Shown here one piece after another: positions 16,876 to 25,498 of a stretch of DNA of 64,000 bases. The first letter of the stretch is position 1. Every line of letters begins with the position of its first letter. This DNA comes from Gluconobacter wancherniae NBRC 103581 (GTDB taxonomy: Bacteria > Pseudomonadota > Alphaproteobacteria > Acetobacterales > Acetobacteraceae). A program made the translations under genes and the position numbers. Below the pieces are notes generated by a model, which had not been told where the DNA came from, ran no database searches, and worked only from the letters and a program-made list of their open reading frames with translations. The DNA lies in NCBI RefSeq assembly GCF_007988885.1, contig NZ_BJUZ01000001.1, positions 310,001 to 374,000 on the forward strand. The letters run 5' to 3'.

Positions 16876-19436
16876 AAAAGATTGCCGGAGCACTGATCGT
16901 ACTGCTGGTGGTGATGGTGGGCGCCAGTGTCGCAGCGCATATGCTGATCGATCAGGCCGCCCTGCGACGCAATGTGGTTGCCGCTTTGCATCACCAAACG
17001 GGGCTCACGCTCCAGATGGAACGTTCAACGATCCAGCTTTTGCCCTGGCCTTCATTCGAGGCCGGGAATGTCGTCATGGTCAATGACGGTCAGAAGCCTT
17101 TGCTGACAGCTCGTTCAGTGCATGCCGGTATTTCGATGTTCGCGCTTCTTCACCGTGAAGTGAGGCTGCAGGATTTTGTTGTCGATGGCGCCCGTCTGTC
17201 TTTGCTTCGCAATGCAGATGGTCAGTACAATTGGTCGCTGACACCTGCACCTTCCGCTCAGTCTGTGAACCTGCCAGTTCCGACGCGTGCGGGAGAGCGT
17301 GTGGATGCGCACTGGGATATTTCTGTTGACGCCCTCCATCTGACAAATAGCAGCGTGGAATGGAAAGACAGTGTTTCCGGGCTGAGTGGTGGATTTGATG
17401 TCAGGCTGCTCGATCTGGCAGGTCTGCGCAGCCCCAGCCCGTGGATCAGTCTTCAGGGAGCTCACGGAGGGACGCCTTTTACGATGCAGGGGCATGTGGG
17501 AACACTTGCGCTTCTCCGCGACGGCTCTCTCCCCTGGACGTTTAGTCTTGGAACGACGCTCGGTACCGAGCCCCGGCGTGACTGGCTGAATGTCGATGGA
17601 CAGATACGCGATGCACGGCATCTTCATGGCATCAGCCTGACCTTGCAGGGAGAGTGGCCGTCCCTGAGAGATGCACATCGACTGTTTCCAAATGCAGGCT
17701 TGCCGGACGTACAGGGTATTGGTGGTCTTCTGACCATAGAAGATGATGTTGGCCCCGTTAACGTGTCATTCCGGAGCGTTCCTGAGGTTTTTCGGGCGTT
17801 GGTGCATGGGATACGTCCGACGCGCGTGCATCTGCACGTGGGGCAGGCTGCTCTGCGCGAGGATGTGTACCTCTCGAACGTTCATCTGGATGCGGATGGA
17901 CCTGCAGCAGAATTTGCCGTTGGAAGCGATGTCAGCTGGAAGAACGCAGCGTGGCGCGTTCAGGGGAGCGCAGGCACCTTGGAGCAGAGTACGGCGGCAT
18001 GGCAGAGTCATCTGCAAAGCGCGCTGCCTGTGGCATTTGAAATTCGCAGTCAGAATTTGACACTCTCGTCCGCGCTGAATTTCTCCAATTCCACCCCCCC
18101 GACTAACGCGCAGGACGGGGCTGTTTTTCACCTTGCCGGGACGGTGGGGGCGCAAAGCAGCCATCTGACGCTTGAAGGTGGTGCGCATATCCTGCATCTG
18201 CCGGGCGCATTGTTGAACGATGTGTCTCTGAAATCCGTGGCAGACACGACGGGCCTGAAGGACGTGCATCTGAGTGGTCTGTCCCTGCGCAGCAAGGAAG
18301 CTTCGGTTGATGGTGAGCTTGCGGCTGTGCAGTCGGGAGACAGTCCGCCTCTGATCACAGGCCAAATCCACGCTGCTGTCCTTGATCTGGATGCATTGCA
18401 GGGGCTTTGGCAGAAGCAGCCAACATCTGCCACTACGTCAAAGCCAGTCATGCTCCCCGGCATGGCGGGACAGGCAGAGAAAATTGTTGCTCCATCTGGC
18501 ACGCCTTCTCCTGAAGCCCGGAACCCTCATCATGACAGTGGCTTGTTGTCGGGTGGTGCGCCGGGGGAGAGTTCCCTGCTTGTCCGCCGTCTTCAGGCGC
18601 AGGATATGGATCTGCACCTTTCAATCGATCAGGCGCATTTTTATAGGCATGATTACACAGACCTCAAAACCCATCTGACGCTGTCAGGCGGCCATTTGCG
18701 CCTTGTTCCTATCAGTGGACAGGGGCAGGGCACGAACATGTCGGGCGAGTTGGATCTGGACGCAGGCGCACAGCCCGTGAAGGCTGTCATGCTCTTTCAG
18801 CCGCTGATCCTACCATCGGGACTGATGGAGCGGCTCCTTGGGCTGCCCGCGCTCCTTAGCGGCCCGGTACAGGCTGTTGGGGCACTGACGGGAGAAGGCG
18901 ATAGTATCGAGGCCCTCCAGAAAACGCTGAAAGGCCATCTGGGTCTATCGGTGGTTGACGGCAACATGGATGGCAAGATCCTTGCTGGCCTGGCAGGACC
19001 TGGGGCCGCGTCTCTGTTGGGAGATGGGTCGCGTCCGCTGCGGTGTATGGGTATTCATATGACGCTTGGCGATGGCACAGCTCTGATCGACACATTCGGA
19101 TTGCAGTCTGGCCGTTTCTCAACTGCCGGAACGGGGCAGCTTTCACTCGAAACAAAAGATGTGATTCTGCATCTTGTGCCTTCTGTTGATTTCGCAGGAG
19201 CTGGTGCATCTGCCTCCGTCCTGGTGACCGGCAGGCTTCCTGATCTTCATGCGCAGCAGGCACGGGATGGAACGGGAAGTTTCAATCTTACAATAGGAGG
19301 TGCGCCTCCCGCTGACCCGTGTGGAACTGCGCTTAATGCAGCGCGAGAAGGTTTGCCGGGGCCGGCCGTTCCGGCACTGACGCAGCATCATTCACATGCG
19401 AGCGACATTCTTCGCGCTCTGGGAGTTCTGCATTGA
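16872..19436 (+). CDS. AsmA-family envelope protein
   Basis: Protein of 854 residues with an N-terminal membrane span (about 4-22) and a long, beta-rich periplasmic region. The N-terminal part matches the AsmA domain (LIDQAALRRNVVAALHHQTGLTL ... PWPSFEAGNVVMVND ... SVHAGISMFALLHREVRLQDF). The C-terminal AsmA-like block reads LTGEGDSIEALQKTLKGHLGLSVVDGNMDGK and later LLGDGSRPLRCMGIHMTLGDG. Such proteins influence outer-membrane lipid composition. It overlaps rluC by ATGA and atp12 by TTGA, so it is translated within one polycistron. Confidence 0.88.
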   Translation: MKKIAGALIVLLVVMVGASVAAHMLIDQAALRRNVVAALHHQTGLTLQMERSTIQLLPWPSFEAGNVVMVNDGQKPLLTARSVHAGISMFALLHREVRLQDFVVDGARLSLLRNADGQYNWSLTPAPSAQSVNLPVPTRAGERVDAHWDISVDALHLTNSSVEWKDSVSGLSGGFDVRLLDLAGLRSPSPWISLQGAHGGTPFTMQGHVGTLALLRDGSLPWTFSLGTTLGTEPRRDWLNVDGQIRDARHLHGISLTLQGEWPSLRDAHRLFPNAGLPDVQGIGGLLTIEDDVGPVNVSFRSVPEVFRALVHGIRPTRVHLHVGQAALREDVYLSNVHLDADGPAAEFAVGSDVSWKNAAWRVQGSAGTLEQSTAAWQSHLQSALPVAFEIRSQNLTLSSALNFSNSTPPTNAQDGAVFHLAGTVGAQSSHLTLEGGAHILHLPGALLNDVSLKSVADTTGLKDVHLSGLSLRSKEASVDGELAAVQSGDSPPLITGQIHAAVLDLDALQGLWQKQPTSATTSKPVMLPGMAGQAEKIVAPSGTPSPEARNPHHDSGLLSGGAPGESSLLVRRLQAQDMDLHLSIDQAHFYRHDYTDLKTHLTLSGGHLRLVPISGQGQGTNMSGELDLDAGAQPVKAVMLFQPLILPSGLMERLLGLPALLSGPVQAVGALTGEGDSIEALQKTLKGHLGLSVVDGNMDGKILAGLAGPGAASLLGDGSRPLRCMGIHMTLGDGTALIDTFGLQSGRFSTAGTGQLSLETKDVILHLVPSVDFAGAGASASVLVTGRLPDLHAQQARDGTGSFNLTIGGAPPADPCGTALNAAREGLPGPAVPALTQHHSHASDILRALGVLH

Positions 19437-20125
19437 GTGCGCGCAAACGGTTCTGGAGTCTCGTCTCGGTAAAGCAGGACGAAGTAGGCTTCACGCCTCA
19501 GTTGGATGGTCGCCCCATTCGCTTGCCACAGGGGCATGTTTTGTCTGTGCAGTCTCATGCACTGGCTGATGCAATTGCGGACGAATGGAAGAGCATTGCC
19601 GAGGGGGCAGCTTTTACGCCCGAAGACCTGCCATTGACACGTATGGCCGGAACAATGATCGAGCGTGTTCGTCCTGATCTTATGGCAGCACGGGAAGCAC
19701 TGTTCAGATTCGCTGTTGATGATGGCCTTTGTTACCGCGCGTATGGCCGTGATCTTGAAGCGCATGAGCACGTCTTTTCATGGCTTAATCATCACGCAGT
19801 CCATCCAAATGTAACAGATGGCCTTATGCCGGTTGAGCAGTCCGATGCTTATTATGCCGCCGTCAGGCATCTGCTGGCTGAGCAGGATGAAGCATCACTC
19901 ACGGTTTTGGGTGTGCTGACGCAGGCCCTGGGAAGCCTCCTGCTATCTTTGGCTGTCGTTTCCGATGGCATAAATGAAGGCCAGGCGCGGTCTGTGGCCT
20001 GTGCTGATGAGGAGCATCAACTCTCGGTATGGGGGGGGGACGCAGAGCTTCAGCAGGCTATCGACAGACGTGCGGAAGATCTGCGCACAGCTATGAACTA
20101 CCTGCGTCTTTATCGTCACGTTTGA
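19433..20125 (+). CDS. ATP12-family chaperone for F1 ATP synthase assembly
   Basis: The 230-residue protein belongs to the ATP12 family, which in mitochondria binds the F1 alpha subunit during assembly; alphaproteobacteria carry the homologue. Signature parts: RKRFWSLVSVKQDEVGFTPQLDGRPIRLP, then ADAIADEWKSI near residue 50, and LTVLGVLTQALGSLLLSLAV and DEEHQLSVWGGDAE in the C-terminal helical domain. The start is TTG at 19433, overlapping the asmA stop (TTGA); no ATG is available in the conserved N-terminal part. Confidence 0.9.
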   Translation: MSARKRFWSLVSVKQDEVGFTPQLDGRPIRLPQGHVLSVQSHALADAIADEWKSIAEGAAFTPEDLPLTRMAGTMIERVRPDLMAAREALFRFAVDDGLCYRAYGRDLEAHEHVFSWLNHHAVHPNVTDGLMPVEQSDAYYAAVRHLLAEQDEASLTVLGVLTQALGSLLLSLAVVSDGINEGQARSVACADEEHQLSVWGGDAELQQAIDRRAEDLRTAMNYLRLYRHV

Positions 20126-20286
20126 AACATGCGTCCGAAAACGCACGATTTGTGGCGTTATCTTGCCACAATCGAAGCGGAGTAGAGGCGTGTCGGGTGA
20201 CAGAACGAGATAATTGGCAACTCGCTTCAGGAAGAGGGGCGTGCAATCTCAGATCATCTGACGCTGTATTTCGAGGAGTTTAAGTC

Positions 20287-20415
20287 ATGCATGCATCTGA
20301 ATGCCGTTCGTTGCATAGAATAAGTCGACGTCTCGTTGAGACCTGCTCGATGGGGGCGTGGCTCATGCTTGCTGCTACGCCCATTATTGTTGTTTTCTGC
20401 GCCATTCACGGTTGA
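20287..20415 (+). CDS. Possible 42-aa single-span membrane protein
   Basis: A short frame (MHASECRSLHRISRRLVETC then a hydrophobic segment AWLMLAATPIIVVFCAI) preceded by a GAGGAG ribosome site 8 bases before the ATG. A basic amphipathic start followed by one membrane helix suits a small inner-membrane protein. It ends 10 bases inside the convergent ada gene. It fills the space after atp12, where nothing else is evident. Short length keeps confidence moderate. Confidence 0.45.
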   Translation: MHASECRSLHRISRRLVETCSMGAWLMLAATPIIVVFCAIHG

Positions 20416-21500
20416 TCTGTCGTTTTGATTGGCTTCGAACAGAAGCCATGTTTGCGTTCATGTGTAAGAAGCCACTGTTTACGCCATAAGCCGCCTGCAT
20501 ATCCGGTCAGGGACCCATCTGCCCCTACGACGCGATGGCAAGGTACGATAATGGCAAGTGAGTTTGCACCATTTGCCCGTGCAACTGCTCGACTTGCCGT
20601 TGGTTGGCCCATCTGACGTGCAATTTCGCCATAAGAAATGGTTTTACCTGCCTCAATTGTCCGCAGGAAGTCCCATACGGTCCGTGTAAATGCGCTCCCA
20701 ATCTGCGCGATGGAGGTATGAAAAGCAGCAGAACGGCCGGAAAAATAGTCGGTCAGTTCGTTGCCGATAGACTCGATTACTGGTGTTTCCTTGAAATCGA
20801 TTGCTGATTTTGTAAGCGTTCGCAGGCGATTGAGCTCGTTGGGTAGTCCCTTCCGATCGCAGAACTCTAGCAAATGAAGCCTTGAGGAATCTCCAACTGC
20901 GAGCATGGTTCCGATCGGGGTATCGATCCAGCCTGCGTTAAGGAGGGTGCGGTGTTTGAGGCTCGCAGGCGTTTCACGGATGAGGCGCAGCAATGCGTCC
21001 CGGAAGCCACTGGCGGATTCATAACTGGCTTCCTGCTGAGCTGCCAGAACACTGCTTCCTTCCGAGAGCTGGGCCATTGCCAGTCCTGTGCGTTTCAGGC
21101 GTGCCAGTTCCAGAAATGTCATCCCGACATATCTCCGAAAGGCGCGACGGACAGTCGAGGGGTCCAGCCTATGGCGGGCAATGTCCTGCTCTGACCAGCG
21201 ATGGTGGGGGTTCTGGTCCAGCAGATCCAGCAGTTTGGCAACCGCTGGCTCACGGCGCTTTATCGTATCGAGTGGGCGGCAACGCTGACAGGGGCGAAAG
21301 CCAGCTTCAAAACATGCGGCGATCGTTGCTTGAAAAGACGCATTTTCCCTTCTTGGCTTTCGGGCAGGGCAGGTGAGCCGACAGAAAATCCCTGTGGTTT
21401 TGACGCAGACAAACGCATGCCCGTCATATGCCGGGTCTCGCGTCAGCAGCGCCTGATAAAGCGTGTCGTCATCGGGCAGGATAGAAGCGGGATGTAGCAT
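20406..21500 (-). CDS. ada: Ada: bifunctional methylated-DNA repair protein and AraC-type activator
   Basis: Repairs O6-methylguanine and methylphosphotriesters and, once methylated, activates its own regulon. The 364-residue protein has the N-terminal zinc domain with C40 (methyl acceptor), C44, C71 and C74, a central AraC-type helix-turn-helix (WSEQDIARHRLDPSTVRRAFRRYVGMTFLELAR) and a C-terminal methyltransferase domain with the active-site motif IVPCHRVVG (C321). The full three-part layout matches E. coli Ada. It stands alone, with a TGCGT-N6-ACGCA palindrome upstream that could be its operator. Confidence 0.96.
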   Translation of the reverse strand: MLHPASILPDDDTLYQALLTRDPAYDGHAFVCVKTTGIFCRLTCPARKPRRENASFQATIAACFEAGFRPCQRCRPLDTIKRREPAVAKLLDLLDQNPHHRWSEQDIARHRLDPSTVRRAFRRYVGMTFLELARLKRTGLAMAQLSEGSSVLAAQQEASYESASGFRDALLRLIRETPASLKHRTLLNAGWIDTPIGTMLAVGDSSRLHLLEFCDRKGLPNELNRLRTLTKSAIDFKETPVIESIGNELTDYFSGRSAAFHTSIAQIGSAFTRTVWDFLRTIEAGKTISYGEIARQMGQPTASRAVARANGANSLAIIVPCHRVVGADGSLTGYAGGLWRKQWLLTHERKHGFCSKPIKTTDQP

Positions 21501-21524
21501 TCCCGTTATATAAATCCTTCAGCC

Positions 21525-21540
21525 TGCGTTCAGTGACGCA
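21525..21540. promoter_or_regulatory. Palindrome TGCGT-N6-ACGCA upstream of ada
   Basis: A perfect 5+5 inverted repeat 25-40 bases before the ada start codon, with a TATATA element between it and the gene on the minus strand. The position suits an activator site for auto-regulated ada. Ada boxes in enterics look different (AAT-N6-GCAA type), so the assignment is inferred from place and symmetry only. Confidence 0.4.
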
Positions 21541-21562
21541 AATCGGGCATCTATTTTCCAAT

Positions 21563-21596
21563 AAAAAACCCAGAGCCTTTTGAGCTCCGGGTTTTT
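21563..21596 (-). terminator. Rho-independent terminator after ispDF
   Basis: Read on the minus strand, the stem AACCC-g-GAGC pairs with GCTC-t-GGGTT around a short A-rich loop and ends in a run of T. It lies 24 bases past the ispDF stop and before ada. The A-run on the other side makes it potentially bidirectional. Confidence 0.85.
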
Positions 21597-21619
21597 CAGA
21601 GGCAGTTTGGAAACTACGA

Positions 21620-22819
21620 TCAGGCTTCTTCGTCTTCTGGAACCATGATGCTCACGGTTGCCGTAGCGGCAATGCCTTCTTCCCGGCCCGTAAAGCCAAG
21701 GCGTTCTGACGTTGTGGCTTTCACCGAAATGCGACTCACCTTGACCTGAAGGAGATCGGCAAGACGCTGGCGCATGGTTTCTGCATGCGGGCCGATCTTG
21801 GGGCGTTCGCAGATCAGGGTGATGTCTGCGTTGACCAGCATGGCGCCGCGTGCACGGATTCTCTCACCGGCATGAACAAGGAAACGGGCGGAATCCATGT
21901 CCTTCCACTCGTTGTCGGTCGGTGGGAAATGACGTCCGATGTCGCCTTCTGCCAACGCGCCGTAAATTGCATCGCAAAGCGTATGAATTCCCACATCTGC
22001 ATCTGAATGGCCGGCCAGGCCCTTCGTGTGGGGGATTTCGATGCCGCAGAGGATGAGCTTGCGGCCTTCCTCAAATGCATGGACGTCGTAGCCCAGACCA
22101 ACCCGCGGCAGCAGGTTTCGGTCGATTACACCTTCAAGACGCATCAGGTCCTCCGCAACAGTCAGTTTGATATTGTCTTCCGAACCCGCCACGATTGCGA
22201 CCGGATGGCCAGCCTGTTCAAGCAGGGCTGCATCGTCGGTGCGGGCATCGCGATGGGTGCGGTGAAGTTCAAGCAGGGTTTGAAAACGGAAGCCCTGTGG
22301 GGTTTGTGCACGCCACAATCCGTCTCTCGGAACAGTGCCGGTAATGACACCATCTCTGGCGCTTTTGATCGTGTCGATGACTGCGACCGCAGGGATCACG
22401 CCCTCATGCTGCTTGAGAGCATCGATAACGTTCTGCACGACCTGCGCAGGTACGCAGGGACGGGCACCATCATGAACCAGAACCAGATCTGGTGGCTCAG
22501 GGAGCAGAGCCAGGGCTTCCAGCCCAGCCCGGACACTGTCATGGCGTTCTGCGCCACCAGCGACTGCCGGAAGAATGTCCAGACCTGCAAGGCTCTCAGC
22601 GAGCAAGGGATCATCGCCCACAGGAAGCAGAACATCGACATGCGGCATCAGGGCGAGTGCTGCCCGGCGGATGACAGGTTTCCCCCTAAGCATCCGGAAC
22701 TGCTTGCTGGAGCCGGACGCAGAGGGTGAAGCATCGAAACGCCGGCCACGACCGGCAGCGAGAAGAAGGGCAGCGATACGCATGGGGGCAGGAATGGGCT
22801 GCCGAGCCTTTTCCGTCAA
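21620..22819 (-). CDS. ispDF: Bifunctional IspDF (MEP cytidylyltransferase / MECDP synthase)
   Basis: Catalyses two steps of the non-mevalonate isoprenoid pathway: CTP-dependent activation of MEP (IspD, residues 1 to ~235) and cyclisation to MECDP (IspF, ~236-399). IspD shows [28 protein letters not shown] and [17 protein letters not shown]. IspF shows [36 protein letters not shown] and [19 protein letters not shown]. The IspD-IspF fusion without IspE is common in alphaproteobacteria. It is the last gene of a metZ-apaG-ispDF run (33-base gap to apaG) and is followed by a terminator. Confidence 0.97.
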   Translation of the reverse strand: MTEKARQPIPAPMRIAALLLAAGRGRRFDASPSASGSSKQFRMLRGKPVIRRAALALMPHVDVLLPVGDDPLLAESLAGLDILPAVAGGAERHDSVRAGLEALALLPEPPDLVLVHDGARPCVPAQVVQNVIDALKQHEGVIPAVAVIDTIKSARDGVITGTVPRDGLWRAQTPQGFRFQTLLELHRTHRDARTDDAALLEQAGHPVAIVAGSEDNIKLTVAEDLMRLEGVIDRNLLPRVGLGYDVHAFEEGRKLILCGIEIPHTKGLAGHSDADVGIHTLCDAIYGALAEGDIGRHFPPTDNEWKDMDSARFLVHAGERIRARGAMLVNADITLICERPKIGPHAETMRQRLADLLQVKVSRISVKATTSERLGFTGREEGIAATATVSIMVPEDEEA

Positions 22820-22852
22820 GATGCCCGCATCAACACGTATCGTGCGATATGC

Positions 22853-23326
22853 TTAGTGAATGAGGTCGATGTGGTGCGGGCTATCGAGGCTGAAGGCCGG
22901 GATTTGGGCATCAAAGCGGCTGGCGGAGGCGGGCAGGAAGATGTGATAAACCCCGCTCATGAAGCCTGTTGGCGTTTCCAGCATTGCACCCGAAGTGTAT
23001 TCGAATACCTCTTTCGGTCCGATAACGGGCTGCTCGCCGACCACGCCGTCACCATGGACGTGCTCGACACGACCGCGCCCATCCACGATTTCCCAACTGC
23101 GGGAGAGCACCTGAACCGTGTGCTTGCTGCCGTTTTCGATGGTGATGTGATACGCCCACGCAAACCGGTGTTCTTCTGGCTGGGACTGGTCGTCCAGCCA
23201 GAATGTCCGTACCGTGACTTTCACGCCTTTTGTGGTCGCGCTGAAGCGTGGAGCACTCTCCATAGCTTCAGCAAGGGCGTGTTCAGGGTCACTCATGAGT
23301 TCAGGCTGGGATGGATTTTCGGACAT
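22853..23326 (-). CDS. apaG: ApaG-family protein
   Basis: The 157-residue protein has an ApaG domain (fibronectin-type-III-like fold): FAWAYHITIENGSKHTVQVLSRSWEIVDGRGRVEHVHGDGVVGEQPVI followed by FEYTSGAMLETPTGFMSGVYHI. ApaG is widespread and linked to cobalt/magnesium sensitivity phenotypes, but its function is not settled. Family members usually begin near residue 25 here, so the true start may be the internal ATG eleven codons in (MSDPEHALAEAM). It follows metZ by 31 bases. Confidence 0.93.
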   Translation of the reverse strand: MSENPSQPELMSDPEHALAEAMESAPRFSATTKGVKVTVRTFWLDDQSQPEEHRFAWAYHITIENGSKHTVQVLSRSWEIVDGRGRVEHVHGDGVVGEQPVIGPKEVFEYTSGAMLETPTGFMSGVYHIFLPASASRFDAQIPAFSLDSPHHIDLIH

Positions 23327-23357
23327 TCAGCCTTCTTAATGCTATCATGCACGTTTG

Positions 23358-24548
23358 TCAGGCCTGACGTGCAGCTTCGACGCCACGGGTCAGGTCTGCA
23401 ATCAGATCAGCAGCATCTTCAAGACCAACAGACAGGCGGATCACGCCTGCAGTAATGCCCAGTTTTGCACGCTCTTCCGCGCTGACACGCATGTGTGTTG
23501 TCGTCGCGGGGTGTGTCGCGAGGGTCCGGGCATCTCCGAGGTTATTGGAAATAGCGACCAGATCAAATGCATTGAGACATGCAAAAGCGCCAGCCTGTCC
23601 ATTCTCGACTTCAAAAGCCACAAGAGAGCCACCATCATTCATCTGCTGGCGCGCAATTTCGGCCTGCGGGTGGTCTGCGCGGCCCGGATAGCGGACCTGA
23701 ACCACCCCAGGGAGAGCTGCGAGAGCATCTGCAACGGTGGCCGCGTTGGCAGCCATGGCTTTTGTGCGGAGTTGAAGGGTTTCAAGCCCCTTCAACAGAA
23801 TCCATGCATTGAAGGGCGAAAGCGCATTGCCCGTGTTGCGAGTGAAGGGCTGAAGCGTTTCCTTGATCCATGTCTCAGAACCCAGAACGGCGCCACCAAG
23901 AACGCGACCCTGACCATCGATATGTTTTGTGCATGAATATAGTACTACATCGGCGCCGAGCTTCAGCGGATGCTGACCAAGCGGGGATGCAAACACGTTG
24001 TCGACCATCAGCAATGCACCTGCCTTGTGGGCAAGATCGGCGATGCGCCGGATATCCAGCACGTCCAGCATCGGGTTGGAGGGGCTTTCAATCAGAACCG
24101 CGGCTGTCGGGCGGGAGAGGGCTTTTTCCCAAGCGGCATAATCGTCACCATCGACGAGTTCGGTTTCAATGCCATAGCGGGGAAGCAGAGATGTGACGAT
24201 CCAGTAGCAGGAACCAAAGATCGCACGGGATGCAACCACGCGCTCGCCAGTCTTGACGTGAGCCAAAAGGGCTGACGACACTGCGCCCATGCCAGTGGAT
24301 GTGGCGATACACGCATCAGCGCCTTCGAGGAGTGCCAGACGTTCCTGCAGGGTGTCGACCGTGGGGTTTCCAAAACGGGAATACTGGAAATGCTCGACAT
24401 CGCCGGTGAAGGTTGCAGCAGCCTGTTCGGCGCTATCATATACAAAACCGGATGTCAGAAAGATTGCTTCAGATGTCTCGCCGAACTCGGTACGGTTCGG
24501 GGCATCGTGAAGAAGGCGTGTTGCGGTACGCCAGTTTTTTGAAGACAT
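23358..24548 (-). CDS. metZ: O-succinylhomoserine sulfhydrylase MetZ
   Basis: PLP enzyme making homocysteine directly from O-succinylhomoserine and sulfide, for methionine synthesis. The 396-residue protein shows the Cys/Met-metabolism family features: YSRFGNPTVDTLQERLALLEGA, SPSNPMLDVLDI, and the cofactor lysine K208 in YSCTKHIDGQGR. MetZ rather than MetB or MetC is indicated by the N-terminal TRLLHDAPNRTEFGETSEAIFLTSGFVYDSAEQA block. ATG 24548 has GGAGGG about 8 bases upstream; the open frame extends into the leader but that part is riboswitch. It is controlled by a SAM-II riboswitch upstream. Confidence 0.94.
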   Translation of the reverse strand: MSSKNWRTATRLLHDAPNRTEFGETSEAIFLTSGFVYDSAEQAAATFTGDVEHFQYSRFGNPTVDTLQERLALLEGADACIATSTGMGAVSSALLAHVKTGERVVASRAIFGSCYWIVTSLLPRYGIETELVDGDDYAAWEKALSRPTAAVLIESPSNPMLDVLDIRRIADLAHKAGALLMVDNVFASPLGQHPLKLGADVVLYSCTKHIDGQGRVLGGAVLGSETWIKETLQPFTRNTGNALSPFNAWILLKGLETLQLRTKAMAANAATVADALAALPGVVQVRYPGRADHPQAEIARQQMNDGGSLVAFEVENGQAGAFACLNAFDLVAISNNLGDARTLATHPATTTHMRVSAEERAKLGITAGVIRLSVGLEDAADLIADLTRGVEAARQA

Positions 24549-24632
24549 GTTCAGTCCCTCCATCGGGCCATTCGCTGAATTTTTGCGAGTGGCGTTTTGG
24601 CGGGCCGTGGAAGTCCTGGAGTCATTAAGACA

Positions 24633-24692
24633 CAGGGCCTCTTTAGCGCAGTTATTTAGCCTCGCCGCAAGCCGGCCGCTCAAATCACGAGG
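24633..24692 (-). promoter_or_regulatory. SAM-II riboswitch (metA motif) in the metZ leader
   Basis: On the minus strand the leader reads CCUCG then UGAUUUGAGCGGCCGGCUUG, CGG, CGAGG, then GCUAAAUAACUGCGCUAAAG and AGGCC. Stem P1 is CCUCG (24692-24688) with CGAGG (24664-24660). The conserved UGAUUU in the loop, UUGC before the closing strand, and the twin UAAA and GCUAAA elements in the 3' tail match SAM-II. The loop GGCC can pair with the 3' GGCC to make the pseudoknot. SAM-II shuts off methionine genes when S-adenosylmethionine is abundant, usually by hiding the ribosome site; here that site is about 72 bases further on. Confidence 0.85.
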
Positions 24693-24727
24693 ATCATTCG
24701 GGATTTATGGTCCCTAAGACGGCATGG

Positions 24728-24756
24728 ACTATGCTGCGATGTGGAAGAGGCGTCAA
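24728..24756 (-). promoter_or_regulatory. Promoter of metZ
   Basis: Minus strand: -35 TTGACG, a 17-base spacer and -10 CATAGT, placing the transcription start about 30 bases before the SAM-II riboswitch. Spacing and -35 are good; the -10 matches four of six positions. Confidence 0.6.
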
Positions 24757-24761
24757 CCTCT

Positions 24762-24777
24762 CTGCAATGGATTGCAG
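24762..24777. promoter_or_regulatory. Palindrome CTGCAA-TGGA-TTGCAG upstream of metZ promoter
   Basis: A perfect 6+6 inverted repeat six bases upstream of the metZ -35 box and 34 bases before the tRNA-Gly gene. Its place suits an activator or repressor site for metZ; it could instead be incidental. No regulator can be named from sequence. Confidence 0.4.
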
Positions 24778-24811
24778 GCGACGGCAGAAGCGATTATAGG
24801 CAAAGCCGAGT

Positions 24812-24885
24812 GCGGGTGTAGTTCAATGGTAGAACGGCAGCTTCCCAAGCTGCATACGAGGGTTCGATTCCCTTCACCCGCTCCA
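24812..24885 (+). tRNA. tRNA-Gly, anticodon CCC
   Basis: A full cloverleaf can be drawn: acceptor GCGGGTG/CACCCGC, D-arm GTTC/GAAC with loop AATGGTA, anticodon stem GCAGC/GCTGC with loop TTCCCAA (anticodon CCC), a four-base variable loop, T-arm with TTCGATT loop, discriminator T and encoded CCA. The gene reads opposite to metZ. Confidence 0.97.
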
Positions 24886-24903
24886 CAAACTCCTGAAAAC
24901 TGG

Positions 24904-25449
24904 TTAGTTGGGGCCATTCATCTTTGGCATCGGTGGTGCGCTCAGCGTGTCCTGATACTGGTGGCCGTCCCAGATCCAGCGGTCATTTTTGCCGACCAGC
25001 AGGTCGCTCATGCCGCGATGGCGTGTCGGAAGAACGGAAATATCGCCATTCACCGAATCAAGAACGGTCGTCCATTTGTTGTTGTGGCGCAAATATACAG
25101 ATGTCGTGCAGCCTGCTGATCCGCAAAGGCGTGCAGATTGAAGTTGGACGAAAAGAGCCTCGTCGTTCTTGCCGGATGAGAGCGGGGCAGACCCTACAAG
25201 CACGACGGGGGCGTCATGATGCTTTGCAGCATCCTGCAGGTCGCTCTCATTCAGCTTGCGTGCATCAACGTCCAGCGCGGTTCCGGGATTTGCGGTCAGA
25301 ATGACCGGACGGCTGCCTGAAAAGGCCGAGGCGCCATGCTTGCGCGCGCTATGATGACCATGCGTCGCGGCAGATGCCAGCGGCGAGAGGGCAAAGAGAA
25401 GGGCTGCGAGAGCCGAACAACGTGAGGAAAGCTGCAGGATCGACATCAT
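24904..25449 (-). CDS. Secreted protein of unknown function
   Basis: Not recognised. The 181-residue protein has a signal peptide (MMSILQLSSRCSALAALLFA, cleavage near residue 28 after ASAA), a His-rich stretch (THGHHSARKHG), and a compact domain with two cysteines five apart (RLCGSAGCTTSVYLR) and aromatic strands (KNDRWIWDGHQYQD). It may start at the second codon (MSILQ). Probably periplasmic with one disulfide. It lies 18 bases past the end of the opposing tRNA-Gly, and about 50 bases separate it from the next gene. Confidence 0.72.
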   Translation of the reverse strand: MMSILQLSSRCSALAALLFALSPLASAATHGHHSARKHGASAFSGSRPVILTANPGTALDVDARKLNESDLQDAAKHHDAPVVLVGSAPLSSGKNDEALFVQLQSARLCGSAGCTTSVYLRHNNKWTTVLDSVNGDISVLPTRHRGMSDLLVGKNDRWIWDGHQYQDTLSAPPMPKMNGPN

Positions 25450-25498
25450 TGCATCCTAACACGAAAACGCATTGTGCGATCCATGTTGTCACGTAATT

